Part shown: positions 1-6,841 of the stretch, piece after piece
Layout: every line of letters starts with the position of its first letter
Numbering within the stretch: position 1 is the stretch's first letter
Origin: Marinospirillum sp.
GTDB taxonomy: Bacteria > Pseudomonadota > Gammaproteobacteria > Pseudomonadales > Halomonadaceae
Assembly: GCF_014859565.1 (NCBI RefSeq)
Contig: NZ_JACUUA010000036.1
Span: forward strand, 1 to 24,200
Direction of reading: 5' to 3'
DNA length: 24,200 nt
Made by a program: the position numbers and the translations under genes
The notes under the pieces: generated by a model
What the model was told of the DNA's origin: nothing
What the model saw: only the letters and a program-made list of their open reading frames with translations
Database searches by the model: none

Positions 1-997
1 GCCGTTCAGTGGTGGCCGCATCAGGCACCAGTTGCAAGGCTTGCTGGATGCCCAGGTTGCGGGCTTCGGTCAGATGATCGGCCAGTTCCGCGACGGGTGT
101 ACAACTGCCAGCCACTCGCCAGATCAGTTGTTCCGGTGGTTGTTTTAACCATTGTTGCCAGAGTTGCTGTTCCTGCTGCCAATCATCCAAACCCAACTGC
201 AGGGTTGATTCGGTTTGGTGGTTGCTCAGTTGCCAGTGAATACAGCTGGCTTGCTGCCAATCACTCATCTGCCCCTGCTGCAGTGTTTTGTTGGCAGGGT
301 GAGTGGTTGCCTGCTGATGGGTGGATAAAGAATCAATATGCAGCGAGTGCTGTTGTAGTTTTAACCAGCGCCAATGGCAATATCCGGCCAGCAACAGGCG
401 TGGCAGCAGGTTGTACACCAGCAGGCTGGCGAGCAAAAACGACCACCAGCGGCTGGCTTCATCAAAACGGCTGGTGGTTTGCTCAATACGGGCAAAGTGG
501 GTTTGTTCCAGTAATGCCAGATCCGGTACGGCCTGTGGCCAGAAAGCCTGCCATGGTAGGCTGATGCTCTGAAAAATTGGCAAAAACAATTGGCTGTTGC
601 TGAGCAGGGTGGAGCTCCAGCCAAAGGCCAGATCAGAAAAAACCAGCAGCAAAAGAAACATCAACAGAATGCCGCAGGCAAACACCACCCACAGCCAGTG
701 CAGGCGGCTCAACAACCACCAGTGTTGTTTTGGTGTTGGTTGCCACCAGGCAGAAGCGCCACTGAAACGGGTAATCCATGGGCGGGATGAAGGACGAAAC
801 AGGAGCAGGGTTGCGGCCAGTGTGCCAAGCAGTGGTAAAGCCGCCCATAACAGCCAGATCAGAGGCAGATTGATACGGCCATCCGGGGCATAACTCAGCG
901 ATGCACCACCCAGCAACATGCCAGCCAGTAATGCCAGCGGCCAGAGCCACCAGAAAAGTTTTGGAGTCGGGGTGTCGCTGGTATCAGAAGTCCGCAT
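1..997 (-). CDS. DUF2868-type membrane protein, C-terminus cut off by window edge
   Basis: An open frame of 332 codons runs from the ATG at 997 off the left edge with no stop. An in-frame TGA lies 12 bases upstream of that ATG, so the start is well bounded. Two hydrophobic segments occur near the N-terminus (about residues 14-32 and 44-65), another at about 105-125, and one at about 180-195. A central stretch containing AFGWSSTL, a later LPWQAFWPQAVPDL and then HFARIE resembles, from memory, the DUF2868 family of integral membrane proteins. That family is often encoded beside a DUF3482 GTPase-like gene, which would lie beyond the edge. The rest is rich in Gln and Trp. It follows nrdG after 55 bases and may be its distal operon partner or simply a downstream neighbour. 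Its function is unknown; the family call is moderate and rests on motif memory only. Confidence 0.6.
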   Translation of the reverse strand, partial: MRTSDTSDTPTPKLFWWLWPLALLAGMLLGGASLSYAPDGRINLPLIWLLWAALPLLGTLAATLLLFRPSSRPWITRFSGASAWWQPTPKQHWWLLSRLHWLWVVFACGILLMFLLLLVFSDLAFGWSSTLLSNSQLFLPIFQSISLPWQAFWPQAVPDLALLEQTHFARIEQTTSRFDEASRWWSFLLASLLVYNLLPRLLLAGYCHWRWLKLQQHSLHIDSLSTHQQATTHPANKTLQQGQMSDWQQASCIHWQLSNHQTESTLQLGLDDWQQEQQLWQQWLKQPPEQLIWRVAGSCTPVAELADHLTEARNLGIQQALQLVPDAATTER

Positions 998-1052
998 GTG
1001 CCTGTCTCAGCCTGTGCTGCAGAAACATTAAGAGTTTGAGCAGTTTAACAGA

Positions 1053-1766
1053 TCAACGCAGCAGCAGTTGGCTGAAACGGGGTTGAAACTCAGCAATCAG
1101 GTTGTTAATAACCCGTGTATCAAACGCTTGGTCAATGCGGGCATAGTGTGGATCAAAACTCTGCCCAGCTCGGGCTAGTTGCAGGGCGCAGTGCTGCACT
1201 TGCTGGCTCTCCAGCCAGATCAGTAAATGGTGTATTCCCTGAATATCCAGATCCCTGGGATGCAGGGTGCAACGCACCTCAAAATTACAGCCGGATTGCT
1301 GCAGTAATTGCAGGCTTTGAACCACCTTGTTGGCGACACCCGGTCGACCACAGACCCGCTCATAATTGTGGGGTTCTGCTTTGATATCCAGTCCCACCCA
1401 GCCCAGCAGTGGTAATAATTCAGCCAGCCTAACGGGATTGATGCCAGAGGTGTGCAGGCCAATTTTAAACCCCATTTCTGCGGCTCTTGCCACAGCAGGC
1501 AAGAGTGCACGCTGGGCAGTGGGTTCGCCACCACTGAACACTACGGCCTGCAGCAGACCAATGCGGGATTGCAGAAATACATCAACCTGCTTCCAGCTGG
1601 GCGCACCCGGCGGTGCCTCAGAAGTCAGCATTTGTGGATTGTGGCAATAACCACAGCGCAGTGGGCAGCCTTGGGTGAAGACCACACAAGCCAGATGATC
1701 TGGATAATCCAGAGTGGTCATCGGGGTTAACCCGGCAACCACCAAGGATTCAGCCGTTGCTGACAT
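1053..1766 (-). CDS. nrdG: Anaerobic ribonucleotide reductase activating enzyme NrdG (radical SAM)
   Basis: This is a 237-residue radical SAM protein that generates the glycyl radical on the class III ribonucleotide reductase. The cluster motif CPLRCGYC (Cys34, Cys38, Cys41) is the CX3CX2C site that binds the [4Fe-4S] cluster, and FSGGEPT is the SAM-contacting glycine motif. The N-terminal TTLDYPDHLACVVF is typical of the longer NrdG variety found in pseudomonads. The ATG at 1766 shares one base with the TGA of the preceding 59-codon ORF (TGATG), which predicts translational coupling. It has only a weak Shine-Dalgarno sequence of its own. The gene is intact and belongs to the nrdD operon. In this operon its substrate glycine appears to lie on the separate small ORF rather than on NrdD. 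Confidence 0.93.
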   Translation of the reverse strand: MSATAESLVVAGLTPMTTLDYPDHLACVVFTQGCPLRCGYCHNPQMLTSEAPPGAPSWKQVDVFLQSRIGLLQAVVFSGGEPTAQRALLPAVARAAEMGFKIGLHTSGINPVRLAELLPLLGWVGLDIKAEPHNYERVCGRPGVANKVVQSLQLLQQSGCNFEVRCTLHPRDLDIQGIHHLLIWLESQQVQHCALQLARAGQSFDPHYARIDQAFDTRVINNLIAEFQPRFSQLLLR

Positions 1767-1945
1767 CAGAGTGCCGCGGCCTTTTCACTGAAATGGCAAC
1801 GCTCGGCATGTTCTGCTTGTTTGCCGGGATTAAACTGGCTCACCGGACGGTGGTAACCCATCACCCGTGTCCAGACTTCACAAGGCTGGCGCTCGTGATC
1901 TTCCAGTTGAATATTCTGCTCAATAAAAGAAATATGGCTGTTCAT
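1766..1945 (-). CDS. Stand-alone NrdD glycyl-radical domain (59 aa)
   Basis: This short ORF encodes 59 residues and lies between nrdD and nrdG. Residues 26-50 (TRVMGYHRP, then QFNPGKQAEHAER) match the C-terminal glycyl-radical loop of class III ribonucleotide reductases. Gly30 is the predicted radical site, corresponding to the RVCGY motif of E. coli NrdD. The larger nrdD product stops right after its zinc motif and has no such loop, so the two ORFs together make one complete NrdD. The small frame differs from that of nrdD, starts 41 bases after the nrdD stop and has a strong AAGGAG seven bases before its ATG. That favours a real separate protein over a sequencing error. Its stop overlaps the nrdG start. 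It probably binds NrdD in trans, much as GrcA (YfiD) complements pyruvate formate-lyase. The domain call is firm; the trans mechanism is inferred. Confidence 0.85.
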   Translation of the reverse strand: MNSHISFIEQNIQLEDHERQPCEVWTRVMGYHRPVSQFNPGKQAEHAERCHFSEKAAAL

Positions 1946-1986
1946 TGTTTAACTCCTTGGTTTTTTAGGTTGATTAACTACTGGTT

Positions 1987-3732
1987 TTAAATAGCTACAG
2001 CGGCAGGTTGAAGTTCAGCCTGGCGTTTTTGTTGCAAGCGTTCTTCATCACAACGCGGGCAGAATTGGTGTTCACCATCCAGATAACCGTGCACTGGGCA
2101 GATGGAAAAGGTGGGTGTAATGGTCAGATAAGGCAGGTGGAATTGACTGAGTGCCGTTTTTACCAGCTGTTTACAGGCCGTAGCGCTGGAAATGCGCTCA
2201 CGCATGTAGAGATGCAGCACCGTGCCGCCGGTATAACGTTTTTGCAGGGCATCCTGCAGCAGCAGCGCCTCAAAAGGATCATCGGTGAATCCTACTGGCA
2301 GCTGGCTGGAGTTGGTGTAATAGGGCTTATCTGCTGTGCCAGCCTGCAGAATGTCTGGGTAATGTTTACGATCCTCGCGGGCAAAACGGTAGGTGGTGCC
2401 TTCTGCCGGAGTAGCTTCCAGGTTATAGAGGTGGCCGGTTTGTTCCTGAAACACCTGCATTTTTTCACGAATATGATCCAGCAGTTGCAGAGCCAGTTGC
2501 TGGCCTTCGGCATCAGCCAGATTCACCCGATCCGCAGTGAAGTTGCGCAGCATTTCATTAATGCCATTCACACCAATGGTGGAAAAGTGATTACGCAGAG
2601 TACCCAGATAACGCTTGCTGTAGGGGTAAAGGCCATCATCCATCCAGTGTTGGATACGTTCACGTTTTACTTCCAGGCTGTCGCGGGATAACTCCAGCAA
2701 TTCATCCAGTGCAGCCAGCAGCCCCTGCCAGTCACCGGCAAAACGGTAACCCAGGCGGGCGCAGTTGATGGTCACCACACCAATAGATCCGGTCTGTTCA
2801 GCAGAACCAAACAGGCCATTACCGTGTTTCAGCAGCTCGCGCACATCCAGCTGCAGGCGGCAACACATGGAGCGCACCATGTGAGGTTTCAGATCCGAGT
2901 TCAGAAAGTTCTGAAAATAGGGCAGGCCGTAACGTGCAGTCAGATCAAACAACAGCTCGGTGTTGGGTGAATCCCAGTCAAATTCCGGGGTGATGTTGTA
3001 GGTCGGAATCGGAAAGGTGAATACCCGCGATTTACTGTCTCCTTCACGCATCACTTCCAGATAAGCGCGGTTGATCAAATCCATTTCAGCCTGCAGTTCA
3101 CCATAGGTGTAAGGCTGTTCTTCACCGCCGATCACCGGCACCTGATCAGCCAGATCCGCCGGACAAACCCAGTCAAAAGTCAGGTTAGTGAAAGGTGTCT
3201 GGGTGCCCCAGCGGGAAGGCACGTTCAGGTTGTAGATAAACTCCTGAATGCTCTGGCGCACCTCTTTGTAAGTCAGCTGATCCTTGCGGATGAAAGGTGC
3301 CAGATAGGTATCAAAAGAGCTGAATGCCTGAGCACCTGCCCATTCATTCTGCAGGGTGCCCAAAAAATTGACCATCTGCCCCAGTGCGCTGGATAGGTGG
3401 CGAGGTGGCTTGCTTTCTGCGCGTCCCGGTACACCGTTAAAACCTTCAAACAACAGCTGGCGCAATGACCAACCGGCACAATAACCAGACAACATATCCA
3501 GATCGTGCAGATGTAAATCGCCATGTCGGTGAGCAGCGCCCACTTCCGGTGAATAAACCTCGTTCAGCCAGTAATTTGCCGTGATCTTGCCCGCCACATT
3601 AAGAACCATGCCGCCCAGTGAATAACCCTGATTGGCATTGGCATTAACACGCCAGTCAGCACGTTGCAGATATTCTTCCATCGCGTGGCGAACATCGACC
3701 AGCAGGTGGGGGTTGGCAGCCCGGCTATTCAT
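1987..3732 (-). CDS. nrdD: Class III anaerobic ribonucleoside-triphosphate reductase, main chain lacking the glycyl-radical loop
   Basis: The product reduces ribonucleoside triphosphates to dNTPs without oxygen. Recognisable are the NrdD barrel core, the SGYCAGWS cysteine region, the MVRSMCCRLQ cysteine region and a C-terminal metal motif of Cys545, His548, Cys558 and Cys561 inside FSICPVHGYLDGEHQFCPRC. It is 581 residues long, against about 700 for E. coli. It lacks the N-terminal ATP-cone that would sense dATP/ATP, and it ends about 20 residues after the metal site without the RVxGY loop. An upstream in-frame ATG exists at 3744, but the one at 3732 has GGAG at proper spacing (GGAGAAAACC then ATG) and is preferred. 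The missing glycine loop is encoded by the next ORF. Predicted control is by NrdR and an FNR-type activator (see the promoter entries). Confidence 0.92.
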   Translation of the reverse strand: MNSRAANPHLLVDVRHAMEEYLQRADWRVNANANQGYSLGGMVLNVAGKITANYWLNEVYSPEVGAAHRHGDLHLHDLDMLSGYCAGWSLRQLLFEGFNGVPGRAESKPPRHLSSALGQMVNFLGTLQNEWAGAQAFSSFDTYLAPFIRKDQLTYKEVRQSIQEFIYNLNVPSRWGTQTPFTNLTFDWVCPADLADQVPVIGGEEQPYTYGELQAEMDLINRAYLEVMREGDSKSRVFTFPIPTYNITPEFDWDSPNTELLFDLTARYGLPYFQNFLNSDLKPHMVRSMCCRLQLDVRELLKHGNGLFGSAEQTGSIGVVTINCARLGYRFAGDWQGLLAALDELLELSRDSLEVKRERIQHWMDDGLYPYSKRYLGTLRNHFSTIGVNGINEMLRNFTADRVNLADAEGQQLALQLLDHIREKMQVFQEQTGHLYNLEATPAEGTTYRFAREDRKHYPDILQAGTADKPYYTNSSQLPVGFTDDPFEALLLQDALQKRYTGGTVLHLYMRERISSATACKQLVKTALSQFHLPYLTITPTFSICPVHGYLDGEHQFCPRCDEERLQQKRQAELQPAAVAI

Positions 3733-3737
3733 GGTTT

Positions 3738-3784
3738 TCTCCATATATGGTTGCTTTATGAATCTTAAACACTATATCTAGTGG
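3738..3784 (-). promoter_or_regulatory. Pair of NrdR boxes upstream of nrdD
   Basis: Two 16-bp boxes resemble the NrdR consensus (ACACWATATAWWGTGT-like). The box at 3769-3784 reads ACACTATATCTAGTGG and the box at 3738-3753 reads TCTCCATATATGGTTG. Their centres are exactly 31 bp apart, the three-helical-turn spacing known for paired NrdR sites. The distal box covers the predicted transcription start and the proximal one covers the ribosome binding site. Repression of nrdD by NrdR-dATP/ATP is the expected role. Confidence 0.8.
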
Positions 3785-3829
3785 TTTCATCTTAGAGCAC
3801 TGACGGCTAATAATCTTGACAAATGTCAG
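3782..3829 (-). promoter_or_regulatory. nrdD promoter, FNR-type class II
   Basis: The minus strand has TAAGAT at 3794-3789 as a -10 element, giving a start near 3782. The FNR-type box at 3816-3829 (TTGAC-AAAT-GTCAG) is then centred about 40.5 bases upstream, the class II activator position. The box matches TTGAT-N4-ATCAA at seven of ten half-site positions. It is shared with ubiT. Confidence 0.65.
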
Positions 3830-3864
3830 GGTTGATGAAGATTTCATCTTTTAAGATGGCGACT
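3816..3864 (+). promoter_or_regulatory. ubiT promoter using the same FNR-type box
   Basis: On the plus strand TAAGAT at 3852-3857 predicts a start near 3864. The FNR-type box at 3816-3829 is then centred 41.5 bases upstream, the exact class II distance. The same box sits almost equally far from the nrdD -10 element, so a single regulator dimer could drive both genes. Confidence 0.65.
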
Positions 3865-3887
3865 GACTTGCACAGAAAGGAGCAAAA

Positions 3888-4355
3888 ATGTTTTTACCAC
3901 CCATGCCTGCCGGTATCCGGCGTTTGCTGCAACCCGGTTATTGGGTTGCTTTGCTGGATTCACGTGTGCCCTTGCGAGTGAAAAAAATCCTGCTGGAACC
4001 ACGACTGAACAGTCTGTTTAAGGCTGCTCTGCAGGATGATGAATTTGAACTGCTGGAAGGGCGTTACCTGAGTCTGGTGATTCAGGATCTGGGAATCCAC
4101 CTGACCTTGACGGTGCAGCAGCAGCGGTTGTTACTCAGTGAACAACCACCGGAAACCACCATCCGTGGTGACTGGCGGGCGATGCTGCAACTGGCTTTAA
4201 GAAAAGAAGACCCGGATGGTTTGTTCTTTCGCCGCCAGTTGCTGATTGAGGGAGATACCGAGTTGGGGCTGGGTATCAAGAACCTGCTGGACAGTCTGGA
4301 CTGGTCACTGGATCAGGGCTGGCTGGGACGTGTACTTCATACAGCATCCACCTGA
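3888..4355 (+). CDS. ubiT: Anaerobic ubiquinone biosynthesis accessory factor UbiT (SCP2 domain)
   Basis: This 155-residue protein matches UbiT (YhbT), the SCP2-fold lipid-binding factor needed for oxygen-independent ubiquinone synthesis. It is thought to hold the hydrophobic ubiquinone precursors for the hydroxylation steps. Supporting features are the N-terminal hydrophobic/basic stretch and the SCP2-like middle (RYLSLVIQDLGIHLTLTV, then IRGDWRAMLQLALRKEDPDGLFFRRQLLIEGDTELG). The closing GDTELGLGIKNLLDSLDW is the typical end of the family. The ATG has AAAGGAG upstream with good spacing. It diverges from nrdD and converges on ubiV, overlapping its 3' end by 19 bp (4337-4355). The presence of ubiU and ubiV next door supports the call strongly. 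Confidence 0.92.
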   Translation: MFLPPMPAGIRRLLQPGYWVALLDSRVPLRVKKILLEPRLNSLFKAALQDDEFELLEGRYLSLVIQDLGIHLTLTVQQQRLLLSEQPPETTIRGDWRAMLQLALRKEDPDGLFFRRQLLIEGDTELGLGIKNLLDSLDWSLDQGWLGRVLHTAST

Positions 4356-5245
4356 GTCATGCCGGGCTCTGCAAACCAGTAACCATTACAGCCATCCAAC
4401 TGCAGCAATTGCAGTGGATCACTGGCTGGTTGTTCACCCCGGCGCACCTGATCAAAGGCCATCACCACCGACTCCATATCCGTGCCAGTTGCACTGAGCC
4501 GCACATGACTGACTCCCAGTTGTTGTATGTCTGGTAATTGCCGGATCAGATTATGGCAACTGCCGGAGAGGGTCTGGATGCCATTGATGGTAAACAGCTG
4601 CTGATTTTCCTGTGATGTCAGCGGTAAACCAGCGGGATAATCCTTACAGACAAACTGGCAACGATCTTTGGGTAGATCATGGTGGCGTGCGGTGAAACAT
4701 CGAGCTGACCAGGCCAGTGGCAGGTGACCAAAAGCAAAAACCTCTGTTTCCACCGGTAGTTGCTGTTGCTGAATATAAGTCAGTTGATCGGCCAGGGTGG
4801 TGCGTGACAGCTCCACTGGAAAACACCAGCGCTGCATGCCCTGATCAACCAGCAGCCGCAGGCTGTGCTGGTTATAAATATTGATGGCTGCCCCGGCAAC
4901 AAAGGGTAACTCCAGTTCCTTGCAGGCTTGGACAGCACTCAGGTCATTGGCCTCGATTAACCCCTGACCACCATGTGATTTGATTGCTTCCAGCAACTTG
5001 TAAAGCTGGCGCAGATCAGTTTCGGACTCCAGCAGTGTCTGGGTGGACATCACCACCTCTTTACCGGCAGCAGTTAACTGATCAGCAATCTCCAGCCAAT
5101 CCGGCAGTTTCATTTCTCGGCGGCGCGAACAAACACTTTCACCCAGATAAACCACATCAACAGGCCAGTCGGCCACCTGCCCGTAAAAATGGTGCACCTC
5201 GGCTGCAGGCCAGAAATACAATAAAGAGCCCAGGGTCAGTTTCAC
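4337..5245 (-). CDS. ubiV: Oxygen-independent ubiquinone hydroxylation protein UbiV (U32 family)
   Basis: UbiV is a U32-family [4Fe-4S] protein that, with UbiU, supports hydroxylation of the ubiquinone ring without O2. Starting at the GTG at 5245, the four cluster cysteines fall at 39, 183, 196 and 200. Their spacing is essentially that known for E. coli UbiV (39, 180, 193, 197), and GGAG lies nine bases upstream, so GTG is preferred. The frame stays open upstream to an ATG at 5260 and a TTG at 5263, which would add five or six residues. The product is 302 residues, the usual family length. It follows ubiU after 33 bases in the same operon and ends within the 3' end of the oppositely oriented ubiT. 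Confidence 0.92.
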   Translation of the reverse strand: MKLTLGSLLYFWPAAEVHHFYGQVADWPVDVVYLGESVCSRRREMKLPDWLEIADQLTAAGKEVVMSTQTLLESETDLRQLYKLLEAIKSHGGQGLIEANDLSAVQACKELELPFVAGAAINIYNQHSLRLLVDQGMQRWCFPVELSRTTLADQLTYIQQQQLPVETEVFAFGHLPLAWSARCFTARHHDLPKDRCQFVCKDYPAGLPLTSQENQQLFTINGIQTLSGSCHNLIRQLPDIQQLGVSHVRLSATGTDMESVVMAFDQVRRGEQPASDPLQLLQLDGCNGYWFAEPGMTQVDAV

Positions 5246-5278
5246 GTTAAAAAACTCCATCAAGGTATCAGGTTTGGG

Positions 5279-6274
5279 TTATTTCCAGCGGCGGTGATAA
5301 GCACCCAGTGTGGTGATGCTGCCTTCGGACAGGCTGCTCAACTGCTGCTGCCAGTGGTTTGCCACCATAAAATCCTGTTGTTGTTGCTGCAGCTGATCCA
5401 AAGCCTGCCGCCAAACCTGTACGATCTGGCTGACATAAGCCGGGCTACGCTGGCGTCCTTCCAGCTTGATGGCACTGATGCCCATCTGCTGTAACTGCGG
5501 CAACAAATCCAGCGTGTTCAGGCTGGTGGGTTCTTCCAGTGCATGGTACTGCTCCTGCCCGACTTTAAACCGCCCTTTGCAGAGGGTGGGATAACCGGCT
5601 TTTTCATGTTTGCCATAACGATCAATCAGTACCCCGTTGAGTCGTGATTCCAGTCCTTGTGAGGTTTCTTCCCAGCGTACCGCTTTGGCGGGTGAACAGG
5701 CTCCGCGTGAATTGGGGGATTCATCCGTCAGATAAGATGAAAGGTAACAACGGCCTTCCACCATGATACACAGGCTACCAAAACCAAAAACCTCCAGCTC
5801 AACCGGTGAATGGCTGACCAGCTCTGCAACCTGAGCAATCGACAGAACCCGAGGCAAAACAGCACGGCGAATACCAAAGTTCTGATGATAAAATCTGAGT
5901 GCGGCCTGAGTGGTGGCTGATCCCTGAACTGATAAATGGCGCGCGACATCCGGGTATTTGTGAGTGGCATAATCCAGCAGACCAATATCAGCCAGAATTA
6001 ATGCATCCACCCCCAGATTGGCGGCCTGATCCACAGCAGTTGTCCATTCCTGCCAACCAGCCGGTTGTGGATAGGTGTTGATGGCACAAAAGACCCGGCA
6101 GTTTTTGGCATGGGCATAACGAATGCCTTCCGCAGCCTTTTGTTCTGTAAAGTTCAGCCCGGCAAACTGGCGGGCATTGGTGGCATTACGAAAGCCCAGA
6201 TACACGGCATTGGCACCTTGATCCACGGCAGCTTTTAAGGCCGGAAGGCTTCCGGCGGGGCAGACCAGTTCCAT
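5279..6274 (-). CDS. ubiU: Oxygen-independent ubiquinone hydroxylation protein UbiU (U32 family)
   Basis: The 331-residue product is a full-length U32 family member. The four cysteines that bind the [4Fe-4S] cluster in E. coli UbiU are present at the same numbers: Cys169, Cys176, Cys193 and Cys232. The opening MELVCPAGSLPALKAAVDQG and the GFGSLCIMVEGRCYLSSY region are family signatures. UbiU forms a heterodimer with UbiV and enables O2-free hydroxylation in ubiquinone synthesis. AGGAG lies six bases before the ATG. The gene is second in the operon, 32 bases after the DGC-domain gene. A glutamine run near residue 295 is the only low-complexity stretch. Confidence 0.95.
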   Translation of the reverse strand: MELVCPAGSLPALKAAVDQGANAVYLGFRNATNARQFAGLNFTEQKAAEGIRYAHAKNCRVFCAINTYPQPAGWQEWTTAVDQAANLGVDALILADIGLLDYATHKYPDVARHLSVQGSATTQAALRFYHQNFGIRRAVLPRVLSIAQVAELVSHSPVELEVFGFGSLCIMVEGRCYLSSYLTDESPNSRGACSPAKAVRWEETSQGLESRLNGVLIDRYGKHEKAGYPTLCKGRFKVGQEQYHALEEPTSLNTLDLLPQLQQMGISAIKLEGRQRSPAYVSQIVQVWRQALDQLQQQQQDFMVANHWQQQLSSLSEGSITTLGAYHRRWK

Positions 6275-6306
6275 GCCTGGCTCCTGAAGTGTGAGGGTTG
6301 ATCAGG

Positions 6307-6753
6307 TTAAAATTTCTGGGTAATAAAACCATGACCAGGATCATTTGTAGCTGACTGGTCTGTTATATCGGTTGTGATGCAGGATTCTTCCTGCAGGTTG
6401 ATGACTTGTTGCAGAAGCTTGCTGCTGGCTTGTTGCAGGGTCTCTTCATCGTAGAGTTGATGGTGGTGTTTTTTATAACCTTCCTCGTACAAGCGTACAT
6501 GCAGATCCGGCTCAAGATGGATCTGTGCCAGACAGGAGCGGGCACACTGCAGGGCACAACCGTCAATGGCAATCAGTTTGCGACCGCTGCGGGCCAGACG
6601 CACCAGTGCGGGTACACGTCCACCAACACCAGAAATACAGGACATTTCGGCCTGACCACTTTGATTCAGATACAACGCCAGGCCATTAGCCAGCTGTGCA
6701 ACATCGGAGCAGCCGGAGCAGGAGTACACCAGAGGTTTTTTAAAAGTTTTCAT
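6307..6753 (-). CDS. DGC-domain putative zinc-binding protein upstream of ubiUV
   Basis: This 148-residue cytoplasmic protein belongs to the DGC family of putative metal-binding proteins. The naming motif IDGCALQCARSCL is at residues 63-75. Six cysteines probably serve metal or sulfur chemistry: Cys12 and Cys15 (YSCSGC), Cys39, Cys66, Cys70 and Cys74. The ATG at 6753 is preferred over in-frame GTG and TTG codons just upstream because AAGGTG sits six bases before it. It is the first gene of the ubiU-ubiV operon and is preceded by a perfect FNR box, so it should be made under anoxia. The biochemical role of the family is not established. Location suggests a helper for anaerobic ubiquinone synthesis or for general anaerobic metal/sulfur handling; that part is inference. 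Confidence 0.8.
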   Translation of the reverse strand: MKTFKKPLVYSCSGCSDVAQLANGLALYLNQSGQAEMSCISGVGGRVPALVRLARSGRKLIAIDGCALQCARSCLAQIHLEPDLHVRLYEEGYKKHHHQLYDEETLQQASSKLLQQVINLQEESCITTDITDQSATNDPGHGFITQKF

Positions 6754-6759
6754 ACACAA

Positions 6760-6773
6760 CACCTTTGCAGGTG
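6760..6773 (-). promoter_or_regulatory. Hairpin covering the ribosome binding site of the DGC gene
   Basis: The mRNA-sense sequence CACCTGCAAAGGTG forms a five-pair stem closed by a GCAA (GNRA) tetraloop. Its 3' arm contains most of the AAGGTG Shine-Dalgarno sequence. The stem is short, so it may only modulate initiation. Confidence 0.4.
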
Positions 6774-6778
6774 GGACT

Positions 6779-6809
6779 AAAAAAAAAACCCGGAAGACCT
6801 CTCCGGGTT
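6779..6809 (-). terminator. Strong intrinsic terminator after the Crp/Fnr regulator gene
   Basis: Arms 6802-6809 and 6787-6794 (AACCCGGA with TCCGGGTT) pair perfectly over eight bases around a seven-base loop and are followed by about ten U residues in the minus-strand transcript. It would end transcripts arriving from the regulator gene at 6901-7575. It also lies downstream of the FNR-box promoter that should serve the DGC-ubiUV operon. Confidence 0.85.
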
Positions 6810-6817
6810 AAATGACA

Positions 6818-6833
6818 GATACCTGGATACCTG
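6818..6833. repeat. Tandem 8-bp repeat in the DGC-ubiUV leader
   Basis: GATACCTG occurs twice without a gap. Each side is flanked by TGACA (6813-6817 and 6832-6836). The repeat lies between the predicted transcription start and the terminator hairpin. Confidence 0.7.
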
Positions 6834-6841
6834 ACAACGAG

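Noticed and set aside
97..950. Several short open frames on both strands at the left edge
   Set aside because: They overlap the continuous 332-codon minus-strand frame of the DUF2868-type gene and have no supporting motifs.
1946..1986. The nrdD split as a simple sequencing frameshift
   Set aside because: There is a clean stop, a 41-base gap, a strong AAGGAG at correct spacing and a new ATG, which is more than a single indel would produce. Read-level data could still overturn this.
2008..2691. Open frame of 227 codons on the plus strand opposite nrdD
   Set aside because: It is antisense to well-supported nrdD and its product has no recognisable family motif.
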